The notes beneath the pieces are model-generated. The model worked only from the letters and a program-made list of their open reading frames with translations, was not told where the DNA came from and ran no database searches. 64,000 nt of DNA from the NCBI RefSeq assembly GCF_020536995.1, contig NC_068356.1, positions 27,012,972 to 27,076,971 of the forward strand. Reading direction: 5' to 3'. Numbering within the stretch: position 1 is the first letter of the stretch; every line of letters begins with the position of its first letter. Position numbers and translations under genes: made by a program. The DNA is from Dreissena polymorpha (Eukaryota > Mollusca > Bivalvia > Myida > Dreissenidae). Of this stretch, positions 36,776 to 47,050 are shown piece after piece.

Positions 36776-37575
36776 CGAAACTAGTATGGCATGAAATAAA
36801 CAACCAACACCGTATTAAGATTAAAAAAGGGCATTTATTAAAAATGCCATAAAAGTGAGGGCATATAGGACTGGATGCTCTAAAACAATGAATGTAATAC
36901 ATATAAATAACAGTGTATAAAATATGAACATTCATGTAAAACACAACATAATAGTACATGTAAACATACAAGTTATGTACAGAATGCCATAATGGGCGAT
37001 AGAAAAACGCCTGTAAACATACATGGCACGAATCAAATGAGAACACTGGGTGAAAAAACCTGAAATGAAATGCGGCGGAGGTAGGGGAGATGGAGGTTTT
37101 TGAAGCGTAATCTTTTGCGGAGCAACTTGCACACAAGCATTAACAGATCACATGACTTTTATCTAAACAATGATTGGCTGATGCCTAAGCGTGTAAGGTT
37201 ACACTGCACTAACGTAGTATTTAAAGAAAGGTATTGAGGATAATTTCTACAAAACAAGAAAAATTATCACAATGACATAAAAAACTTTATGTGTGCATAA
37301 ACTTGGTTTTATGTATTGTTCCTGATATGCAGTCATATAGATCCGATCGAAACTAGTATGGCATGAAGTAAACAACCAACACCGTATTAAGATTGAAAAA
37401 GGGCATTTATTAAAAATGCCATAAAAGTGAGGGCATATAAGACTGGATGACCTAAAACAATGAATGTAATACATATAAAAAACAGTGTATAAAATATGTA
37501 CATTCATATAAAACAAAACATAATAGTACATGTAAACATACAAGTTATGCCATAATGGGCGATAGAAAAACGCCA
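36776..37575. repeat. Direct duplication of a 230-bp segment
   Basis: 36776-37014 recurs at about 37350-37573, roughly 576 bp apart. Both copies contain gtatggcatgaaataaacaa, aagtgagggcatata and the end cataatgggcgatagaaaaa. Minus-strand open frames in both copies are alike but low in information, so I treat them as non-coding. Confidence 0.75.
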
Positions 37576-37578
37576 CAA

Positions 37579-37622
37579 GGGTAAACAATGGTTACCCACT
37601 GAAGGGTAACAATGGTTACCCA
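37579..37622. repeat. Two copies of a gggtaac-aatg-gttaccc hairpin
   Basis: The 18-nt inverted repeat gggtaacaatggttaccc or a close variant (first copy gggtaaacaatggttaccc) occurs twice in tandem. It lies just downstream of the duplicated segment. Confidence 0.6.
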
Positions 37623-37827
37623 CCGCCCATTGAGAACAGACAATGACTAGCATATTAACTATGAGTAAAATAGCATTCACCAGCAAAGACTATAAAAAAT
37701 AAACAGTACCTTCTAAAGTAACACAAACACGGATTGCTATTTTTACATATATACACGTAAGAGAGCTTCTGGTTGCAGCTTTAAATGTCATATCTGCTAA
37801 AGTACAAAAACAAAAATTGCGTCCTTT

Positions 37828-38050
37828 GAGCTGCTGCCTTACACCGTCAGCTCATATGGTTATACAGTATGAGGGAAGAAATAGGGTCAAATATAGAGCC
37901 AAAAGCTGCTGCTTTAAACCGTCAGCTTTGAGCGTGAACTGTAACAAGTAAAGTAAATACTAGGAGTTGCTGCCTTAAACCGTCAACTCGTATATGAGTT
38001 TGTGAAATGAGGAAAAGAGAACGAGAGCTGCTGCCTTAAACCGTCAGCTC
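37828..38050 (-). repeat. Hairpin array A: four 26-nt hairpins after the tyrosine recombinase
   Basis: Hairpins start at 37828, 37903, 37964 and 38025. Each has a 6-bp stem and a 14-nt loop with the consensus ctgccttaaaccgt. The stems are gagctg/cagctc, aagctg/cagctt (extended by one A-T pair), gagttg/caactc and gagctg/cagctc. Changes on one side of a stem are matched on the other. The array lies directly at the 3-prime side of the tyrosine recombinase region. Confidence 0.8.
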
Positions 38051-38900
38051 CCAGTTTTCCAGAGTTGCTGTGTAAGCTCAATATAGGACCTATATGGGGA
38101 GAGATTGAGGGCGTATGTATTTAAGGTATGCTTGTGATTTCCATCGACCCAGTTGCTGAATTTGGGATGGGGACATGTGGTTGCTATGTGCGTGAGTTGC
38201 GCCCCCAATACGAAGTGAGCTGTAAAAAGTTTTGGATCCAGTAGCTTGATGAAACTGCACATCTGTGTAACAATGCTCGGAAGAATGTAGTTGAAATTGC
38301 CTCGCCTATAGCGAAATGGAAAAGTGGACCAGGGTATTGTGGGGCTATACGTAAATAACGTAATACAGTCCTCAACTGTTTGCATGCCTGACGGGATAAT
38401 GGGATTGTTGCACAGCGGTCTTGTGAATGTTTATAGGCATTGGTCAAGACTGATACTCCTAAAACAATTGAGCCGTTAAATGTAAAGGATAAGTTCTGCC
38501 TTTGAATGACATTCATGAAACCCATAGAGGAAGTGGCTAGTTCCCCTAATCTAAACAGCCCATAGAAGGCAAACAAAAACATAGTTCGCATGTGAACTTG
38601 GGTGTACTTGTCTGCAACCAAGACACGAAGATTTGACATTAGCAACTGAAGATGGTCTGGTGTGAAAGAATAACGCCTTTCAAAGTTTTTGTGGCGACGG
38701 ATGCTGTGCAGTAATTTCTTGATGACAAATGACTCTGCGGGGTTTGAAAAGCCATTAAGTTTGTGAACATAGGTAATGGCTGAAATATACGAGGTAATGG
38801 TGGATGCCTTTAACTGACGTGCATTACATATTGCTATGAACTGGGCTAGTTGTTCTGTAGTAGTGGGCCATAGCGGTTGTTGAGGATAGTGGGTTATATG
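38044..38900 (-). pseudogene. Tyrosine recombinase region of the DIRS/Ngaro-like element
   Basis: The block FLFAFYGLFRLGELA contains the first catalytic Arg context of tyrosine recombinases in DIRS-like elements. It is followed by SFTFNGSIVLGVSVL, YKHSQDRCATIPL and, near the end, THIATTCPHPKFSNWVDGNH, corresponding to the region before the catalytic Tyr (HTLNTYA). Fossil copy. Confidence 0.75.
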
Positions 38901-39219
38901 GAAATTGTGTAATGCTGCAGTGCATTTTGGTAACTTGACCTAGTGGATGGGGCAAGAGACGCGTTCAAAAGATTGTAAACCTGCAAGTTCAGTTGGGCAG
39001 TAGAAGAGGATCCGGAATCGCAGTTGGAACCTTGTCCATTTGTGGGGCTGAAGCTTGAAATTTCACGATCTGTGAACCAGAGAGTAGGTCAGGTAATATG
39101 TTACATTTACCAGGAATATGCTCAGCATTGAGTAGAATGTTCAATTTTAGCTTGCCAAAACTAGGCGACGTACTAGGTGCATAATGTAAGGTATTTTGCA
39201 GGTCTGGCGGTTAATAATA

Positions 39220-40480
39220 TGTACTACAGCAGCGTTATCTGTGTGAAGAATAATACACTTTTCCTGTAATTCGTGGCCCCAGATCTCAATTGCCAAAACA
39301 ATTGGGAACAGTTCTTTAAACGTGATGCCATAAGGTAACCAATTATCTGACTATGTGCCATAAAACCAGTGGTGTTTAAATACTGCCCCAAAACTGATTG
39401 AGCCAGATGCATCGGTATGAAGGTGTAGGGTGTCGGAGGTTAACCAACGGCGCTTATGAAGGTTTTTTCCATTAAAATGATCTGCAAAAAGCCGCCATGC
39501 ATGTAGATCATCATTCCTGCTTTCTTTGTTCAAAGTTATATGGTGGTTAGGATTTGTGACCCTTTTGGTAAGGTCTGTAAGGCGACGTAGAAAACTGCGA
39601 CCTGGTGTTACCACCTGGCAGCAAAAGTTTAGTAAACCTAGGAGGGATTGTAATTCTTTAAGTGTAACCTTCCTGGACTTGGAGGTTTTCATCATTAGTT
39701 CCAGAAGTTTTAAGAGTTTGTCATGTGGAAGACGTGCTTCCATTGTAAGTGAGTCCAATTCTAAACCCATGAAAGTGATGATAGGTGTGGCATTTTCGGT
39801 CTTTTCAGACTTAATGGGAACTCCAATGAGGCTGCAAAAATCAAGTAACTTTTGTAAATTTGTTTGACAAATTTGTGAGTCATCGGTACCTAGGAAAAGA
39901 AAGTCATCGAGAATATGTACCATGTGTTTAATATCCAGTATTTTTTTCTGATGCGTAGTGGAGAGCAGTGCTGAACCGTTAAAAAATAGCGTAAGATGAG
40001 GATGCTCCCATTGGGAGACATTTATCAAAATAAAAAATTTCCTGGAATTTGTAACCTACCTGGTAATCTGATGGGTGAATGGGGATAAGACGAAATGCTG
40101 AATCAATGTCAGTTTTGCTAAAAAGTGTACCGGGGCCCAGGTTTAAAAGAAGGTCTACTGCCTCATCAAATGATGATTAAACTACAGTGGCAAGGGTGGG
40201 GTCAATGCAATCATTGATAGAATCACCTTTAGGGTAACTCAGGTGATGAATTAAGCGGTATTGCCCCGGCGATTTGTTTGGGAACTAGACCAATGGGGCT
40301 TACATCGAGGTTATGGAATGGCGGAAAATCGAAAGGGCTTTCTATACGACCAGCTGAAAGCTCATTTTGTATTTTTTGAGATACCAGTTGAGGTAAATCA
40401 GTACAAGATTTTAAATTTGGTAAAGTGCAAGCTTTCCGGGGTCCTAAAAAACCCAATTTGAAACCTGTCATGAAACCATC
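39220..40480 (-). pseudogene. Reverse transcriptase and RNase H region of the DIRS/Ngaro-like element
   Basis: The N-terminal block GRIESPFDFPPFHNLDVSPI with GLVPK is typical of DIRS-group reverse transcriptases. The active-site region is HILDDFLFLG, followed by a thumb-like LKELQSLLGLLNFCCQVV and an RNase H start at LHLHTDASGSISFGAVF. Fossil copy. Confidence 0.8.
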
Positions 40481-40499
40481 TACAATATATTGTGACCAT

Positions 40500-41640
40500 A
40501 TGTATCATGAAAGAAATGGGATTAACTGGTTGACATTAACTGGTGTGACCAAATTATAATTGCTTGGATGGCTTTGGGTCGGAACCGGAATGGTTGTTCT
40601 TGCCAGAGAGGGACTGGGAGGCCTGCTCCTTGCTGGAGAATGAGCAGTTGAAAGCAGTGTAGGGTCCCCGGCAGAAACCACAGATACGAGGGTGGGGGCA
40701 GTTGATGCGTTGACAGTGGGCTGGTTTGTTGAAGTTCCAACATACGTTGTCCACGAAACGTTTTGGACGGTTTGAGGGGAATGATCTACGTTGAGTGGTG
40801 GGTCTTGAGGGACGAAAGGACTGAGTATTCGAGTATTTGTGCTTAGTGTGCTTGCCATTAACCAGAATTCAGTGTGAATTCTGTCCCAAGGCAAAGGAAC
40901 AGAAGCTCGAAACAAACGAAATTGACTGTCGTAATGTTGAAAAGCCGGTCCTGGACAGCGAGTAGCCAGATCCCGTACTATCTCCATGTATTTTAGGAGT
41001 TGTTTCTCAAGGGTACTTGTGTGTCCTAAGGGATATGTAGCGAATGAACGCAGACGTCCAAACTTCAATTGAGGTGATTTTTGTAGAGCGTGTAGATGAT
41101 GGTTGAATGGAAATATGTGCATGTTTGTCCAATTGCAGAGTGAAGTTAGTAGGTTGAGAGGCAGAATTGACCGGAAGGAGAGATGAGAGTTCTACATATT
41201 TTCCTTTCACAATGACTTTTTAATTTGTGGAAGTATTGATGTGGTGATTGTTTCTGCGTATTGCCATCATATGTGTGTTGAGAATGTCCTGGAGACTTGT
41301 TGGTGGGTCGACCTCATCTTCTGAAGAAGAGTCGTCCGAGAAGTTGAATGGTACCGGTTGATGGGATTGTTGATGCGGTAGAACAACTTCATTGAGAGGC
41401 ACTGGTCCAGGATTCAACTCAACATCCTGGATGTGCTAGATTGTGATATTCCCAGATCCATTATGAGCATTGGATGGACCAGTCAATGCCCCCGTTTCTT
41501 GTAATGGAACTGCTGTGGGTATTGATGGAGGAGGACTGGTGGGTGTGGAGCGTGATTTCTTGGCCGTTGTATTTTCACACAACTGCATGTTGTTGTTCTT
41601 GTTGCCGATCGTTTTTTAGTTTTCTTTGCAGGCCTCATCG
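40500..41640 (-). pseudogene. Gag-like region of the DIRS/Ngaro-like element
   Basis: It begins with an acidic, Ser/Asp-rich part (DDSSSEDEVD) and a central part with FAVTYPLGH-type sequence (SFATYPLGHTSTLEKQLLKY). The C-terminal stretch contains a cysteine/histidine pattern in one frame (CWNFNKPAHCQRINCPHPRI then CGFC), resembling a zinc knuckle. Position and composition fit a Gag; sequence identity of Gag in this group is low, so the call rests partly on context. Confidence 0.6.
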
Positions 41641-41939
41641 AAAAATCAATTGATAGGTAATTATAAAATTAGATATCCAATTCAAATATATTCTATAATG
41701 TATACTTTTCCAAGTGTTGATTGCTGGATTTGTCGTGTATAAAGCCACATAACCATGTTATTATTAAACATTCTGAACGGGGATTAAAATACTTTCCGTG
41801 TTTGTACGAGATATTTTGTACAAAAGGAAAATTGATTATCCCCAATTAGATGACGTGATAAAATAGACAGAAGAAGTGCGAGATTGATAGTCCCGCAAAG
41901 ATAAATGGTTAAAGGCGGACCGATGATTCATGAGGAATG

Positions 41940-42705
41940 CATGAGGCTAGTAACTTAATCACGCATAAAGATATGGCAAAAGGATGGCAAGTAAATCATG
42001 CCTAGATAAAAGAACAAGCGTGAGGCTGGTTACTGCATTGTGAACAAGGGAGATAAATCTGATATTTCAATTCACAAGACTGCTCCAGTTAGTTCCCTTA
42101 CTTTTGTGTAACACACACAATAATTATAGAGCAAGCGGCTGACAACAGAATCATGTATTGATAAAATAATACAATGTAAAAAGAGTGAGGTTGGTAACTA
42201 AATCACACTAAAATATAAGAAATATTATAAATATAGGGCATGAGGCTGGAAACTAAATCATGCCTTTATTTTATAAATAATAATAAGCTTGAGGCTGGCA
42301 ACTAAATCACGCATAAATATATGGCATGAGGCTGGTAACTTAATCATGCCTTTATTTTATAAATAAAAATAAGCGTGACGCTGGCAACTAAATCACGCAT
42401 AAAAAGAAGGCATGAGGCTGGTAACTAAATCATGCCTTTATATTATAAATAATAAAAAGCGTGAGGCTCTTAACTAAACCACGCATAAATATAAGGCATG
42501 AGGCTGGTAACTAAATCATGCCTTTATTTAATAAATAATAATAAGCGTGAGGCTGGCAACTAAATCACGCATAAATATAAAGCATGAGGCTGGTAACTAA
42601 ATCATGCCGTTATTTTATAAATAATAATAAGCGTGGTGTTGGTAACTAAATCACGCATAAATAAAATATAGTGTACGAGGATTTTAAATAAATCACGACT
42701 AGATT
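41940..42705 (-). repeat. Hairpin array B: about 13 hairpins in an 86-bp dimeric repeat
   Basis: Two hairpin types alternate with an exact 86-bp period across 42237, 42323, 42409, 42495 and 42581. Type 1 has stem gcgtga/tcacgc; type 2 has stem ggcatga/tcatgcc. Both have the conserved 14-nt loop ggctggtaactaaa. A spacer tttattttataaataataat separates them. More worn copies extend back to about 41940. The array lies upstream of the gag-like region on the minus strand. Confidence 0.85.
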
Positions 42706-42728
42706 AAACAAGGGCTGTTTGTAAAACA

Positions 42729-43990
42729 TGCATGCCCCCCATATGGGCTAACAGTTGTAGTGGCAGCCATTGTGTGAATACGTTTTTTGTCACTGAACGG
42801 TGGTGGTGGTGGTCGGAAAGGTGGTGGTGGTGGTTGGAAATGTGGTGGTGGTCGGAAAGGTGGTGGTGGTGGTGGTCGGAATGGTGGTGGTGGTCGGAAA
42901 GGTGGTGATGGTGGTGGTCGGAAAGGTGGTGGTGGTGGTCGGAAAGGTGGTGGTGGTGGTCGGAAAGGTGGTGGTGGTGGTGGTCGGAAAGGTGGAGGTG
43001 GTCGGAAACCATTTTACTGTGTTGAGTCACGTTGACCTTGACCTTTGACCTAGTGACCTGAAAATCAATAGGGGTTACCTGCCGGTCATGACCAGTGTCC
43101 CTATGAAGTTTCGTGATCCCAGGCCTAACCGTTCTCGAGTTATCATCCGGAAACCATTCAACTGCTTCAGGTCATTGTGACCTTGACCTTTGACCTAGTG
43201 ACCTGAAAATCAATAGGGGTCATCTGCCAGTCATGACCGATGTACCAATGAAGTTTCATGATCCCAGCGTAAGCGTTCTTGAGTTATCATCCGGAAACCA
43301 TTTTCCTATTTCCAGTCAACTATTATACTGCTTAATGTCATTGTGACCTTGACCTTTGACCTAGTGACCTGAAAACCAATAGGGGTCATCTTCCAGTCAT
43401 GACCAATGGCCCTATGAAGTTTCATGATCCCAGGCCTAAGCGTTCTTGAGTTATCATCCGGAAACCATTTTCCTATTTCCAGTCACTGTGACCTTGACCT
43501 GTGACCTTGTGATCTCAAAATCAATAGGGGTCATCTACCAGTCATGACCAATGTCTCTATGAAGTTTCATGATCCCAGGCGTAAGCGTTCTTGAGTTATC
43601 ATCCAGAAATCATTTTCCTATTTCCAGTCAACCATTTTACTGCTTAAGGTCACTGCGACCTTGACCTTTGACCTAGTAACCTGAATATCAATAGGGGTCA
43701 TCTGCCGGTCATGACCAATGTCCCTATGAAATTTCATGATCCCAGGCGTAAGCGTTCTTGAGTTATCATCTGGAAACCATTTTCCTATTTCCAGTAACTG
43801 TGACCTTGACCTTTGACCTAAAAATCAATAGGGGTCATCTGCGAGTCGTGATCAATGTTCCTATGAAGTTTCATTATCCTAGGCCTAAGCGTTCTTGAGT
43901 TATCATCCGGAAACCATCTGGTGGACTGGCCGACCGAAAGACCGAAATGAGCAAAGCAATATACCCCCTCTTCTTCGAAGGGGGGCATAA
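42729..43990. mobile_element. AGGTCA-rich element with inverted atgcccccc ends
   Basis: It begins atgccccccatatggg and ends gaaggggggcata. A ggtggtggtcggaaa minisatellite fills 42800-43010. Then about six units of 140-170 bp follow, each containing tgaccttgacctttgacct, aatcaataggggtcatctg and gagttatcatccggaaacc. It is non-coding, and appears inserted between the SGNH-like region and the hairpin array. Confidence 0.75.
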
Positions 43991-44148
43991 TAATAATTAG
44001 CATGAAAATAGTGTGATTTGCTAGCAAATTACTAGTGTGTATGTTGCATGATGCTGCCAACGAAGTCATTTATGAGTCTGTTACTCAATCACGAAGAGAG
44101 CAGCTAGCTGTAGCTCGTTAAACATTGAACATATCTTAAGTTCTGAGC

Positions 44149-44770
44149 TCAGCTGCTGAGGATGCGTTTCATGGCGGCGACCACTGCTGCTCTGATGTTT
44201 CTGTACAGCTGGCGTTGTCCCTGGCTGGATAAGTGGCATCCATCTTTTGCAAACTTTCTTTCTTTGGAGGAAATTGACCAAAATCCTTTAAAACGCCACA
44301 GGCAAGCTCGGCTGTCTGACACCAATTTCAAACGTTCAGAAAGTAGCAAATTTAGACCGTCCATTCTGTTATTGAACCATATCGTGTCAACTGGGAATTT
44401 TGAAGAGACTTGGGGTGTGCAGCGATGTAAACATTGCAATACAATAACATAAGGCACATTCAATTCAAATAAAAGTGTTCTCACCAGGTCTTCAATTTTA
44501 TTTGCCACAGAAAGAATTGAGCACGACGAGCCATAAATGTCGTGAGTGCCAATAATCAGCACAACAATTTCCGGTTCAAAGTCAGAAATCTCGGTTTAAC
44601 GATCGTGTAGTGTTTCGACGCAAGCCCAGGAGAATCCAGAGTATTGCACTAGAGGGTGTCAATGCAGATTCAAGTTAAAACGTAGAGTGGTGGCATGTCG
44701 GATGAAATCTTTAAGGTGCCTCACAAACGAATGGCCGAACAGCTGTACTTTTAGAGTACTTGGCGCAACC
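44149..44770 (-). pseudogene. SGNH-hydrolase-like region, probably part of the DIRS/Ngaro-like element
   Basis: From an ATG near 44770 the minus strand gives LKVQLFGHSFVRHLKDF (block I, with S in GHS), then EPEIVVLIIGTHDIYG (the G-x-N-D block, here GTHD), and near the end DGCHLSSQGQRQLYRNIRAA (the D-x-x-H block). These are the conserved blocks of SGNH/GDSL hydrolases. Similar hydrolase-like regions are known from tyrosine-recombinase retroelements and from CR1-type LINEs; orientation and position upstream of gag favour the former. The copy is broken. Confidence 0.65.
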
Positions 44771-45132
44771 ATGTTTGATGACGCGATGACGTCACTAAAT
44801 TGTGTGGAAACTGGGTTTCTTTGTCTCCCAGAAAACCATGTACATGAATTATAATCTTAAAATCCACCGTAGAGCAAGGTCGCCGCCGATGAAATAAAAC
44901 GAATTACTCATGCCCATAGGTGGAAGTAACGTACCCAGGATAGTATGTTTTATTATTTATTTATTTTTTTAGGAGCCCAATATATTCAAATAAATATATA
45001 AAATCATGTTTAATGAGAATTTTTTTTACAAAGAGCCATGAAAAAAAATCCCCACCCTCTGATATTGGAATCATAACAAGGTCATTAACTAGAATTTATC
45101 AGAGACCTGTCTTCGCGGGCCGCAAAAATGTC

Positions 45133-45702
45133 AAAAACAGCTTTAATCCAAATAACAAAGCAATATTTCCAGTCCGTTTGTCAACCCGAATAAATCTTCG
45201 ACAGACTTTCAATCAATATTTTTTAGTTTTTGCCCGTTAATCGATAGCTCGCGTCCTATTCCTTTAAAACAACGAAGCGTGATAATTAATGCATGCATAT
45301 GCAACCACTTACCCCTAAAAACAAATTCAAATACAATCAGAATGATAAGTATTTTTCATTTATTTACATTTATTAAAACGTCGTTGTTGTTGTTGATTGG
45401 ATATTTCTGTCAGTGTAATTCACTGGTAAGCCGGGTTCAAGAGCGATGGCTACTTTCGTTTTCAAGTAAATCAAATTTAGACTTAAAACAGTTGTTGCAA
45501 AGAAAATATTAACTTTTGGAATTAGTTTTTAGGGGTAAGTGGTTCATATGCATGCATTATTTGACACGCTTCGTTGTTTTAAAGGAATAGGACGCGAGCT
45601 ATCGATTAAGGGGCAAAAACTAAAAAAATAGTTTTGAAAGTATGTCGAAGATTTATTCGGGTTGACAAACGGACTGGAAATATTGCTTTGTTATCGACCG
45701 AC
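45133..45702. repeat. Inner palindrome in the left arm
   Basis: About 45133-45310 is inverted at 45528-45702, with shared sequence such as aatatttccagtccgtttg and atcgatagctcgcgtccta; a 215-bp spacer separates them. This segment is absent from the right arm of the large element, so it is probably a later insertion. Confidence 0.8.
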
Positions 45703-46494
45703 TGTGAGTTAACACGGTGCCTATACCACGTGACTTTTTAAGATCTGTGTGGGGAGTAAAATATCAACAAAAGCGCGACGAAGGTAAGATTTTTAAGAAT
45801 AACTTTTTTAATATGTCACCATTTTTAATGGGATAAAGTGGAGAGCCCGCTCATTCATGAGAGTTTTCTATAGGTATCATGATTTTATAAAACAAATAAG
45901 TATTTTTTCAGTAAAGTGCAACCGCGCGTTTGAACGGTTAGAAAAGGGTAGGATCAGTGTGGGGACATTTTTTTTTTTTACACAAAAACATCACCTCTGG
46001 TGAAATTAAGAAATACATTTTATGGGCGGAGCTTAAACTATATCATTTTGCATCCATTTTCAGGTTTCTGTTATTTATTTACGAAACAAAATTCAAGAAA
46101 ACTATTCTTACAGTTATATGATCTGTGTGGTATACGTTTTTCAACGGATCTGTGTGGTATACGGTTTTTCAGTTTTTAAGTTCTATTTAGTTGTTTAAAA
46201 AAATGCTTGTCAACAATGTATTTGAAACGGGATTTTTAAATGCGCTAGCATGTAAAACACATAATGGCTATACACTACGCTTGCACCGCTTGTTGAACTA
46301 ATACATAATTATGATTTACAGGCATTCTGTACAATCCCCGTTATAATATTAAAATCTTACGCTGGAGCATCTTAAATCGATGACAAGTCCATGCTTACCT
46401 TAAATAAGTGTACACTTTTTGTTATTGTATCAAATTCCATTTTTATTTTGGCGCCAAACACTACTGTCAGGTGAAGTAATGTATCGTATATTAT

Positions 46495-47010
46495 TAACCA
46501 GGTTTTCCGAAGGAAAAAACTGGTTATTAGATTGGCGAATGCGGGCGGGCTGGCTGGCTGGCTGGCGGGCGGGCGGAACAAGCTTGTCCGGGCCATAACT
46601 ATGTCGTTCATTGTCAGATTTTAAAATCATTTGGCACATTTGTTCACCATCATTGGACGGTGTGTCGCGCGAAATAATTACGTCGATATCTCCAAGGTCA
46701 AGGTCACACTTTGAGTTCAAAGGTCAAAAATGGCCATAAATGAGCTTGTCCTGGCCATAACTATGTCATTCATTGTGAGATTTGTCAGATTTTAAAATCA
46801 TTTGGCACATTTGTTCACCATCATGGGACGGTGTGTCGCACGAAAGAATCACGTCAATATCTCCAATGTCAAGGTCGCCACGACTAAAAATAGATTAAAA
46901 AAAAAAAACTTACAAAGGGGGTTAATTTTGTTTGTTCATTTCAAAAGTTCAGTTTGAGTTTTCTCCCTTTATCAGATTTTTTTTCACAATGAAAACCTGG
47001 TTTTGTGACA
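46495..47010. mobile_element. AACCAGGTTTTC-type bivalve repeat
   Basis: It begins aaccaggttttccgaagg followed by an inverted cctt-like segment and a ggctggctggcgggcggg run. Two units with catttggcacatttgttcac and tcaaggtca follow, and it ends near gaaaacctggttttg, an inverted match of the start. Non-coding. Confidence 0.6.
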
Positions 47011-47050
47011 ATTTTGTCCCTTGTTTTTGATATTATATTTGCTTTAAGGT

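Larger units (their letters stand above)
37820..41640 (-). mobile_element. DIRS/Ngaro-like tyrosine-recombinase retroelement
   Basis: In minus-strand order the core holds a gag-like region (about 41640-40500), reverse transcriptase and RNase H (about 40480-39220) and a tyrosine recombinase (about 38900-38044). This order with a tyrosine recombinase in place of an integrase defines the DIRS/Ngaro group. Associated parts probably extend upstream to 44770: a hairpin-rich leader and an SGNH-hydrolase-like region. I found no clear terminal repeats. The copy is old and broken in several places, perhaps five to ten. Confidence 0.8.

Noticed and set aside
36771-37588. Pair of similar 113-121 codon minus-strand frames
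   Set aside because: They are the two copies of a direct duplication with low-complexity translation, no motif and no start context.
42704-43048. His-rich or Gly-rich proteins over the ggtggtggt tract
   Set aside because: All frames are explained by the minisatellite inside a non-coding repeat.
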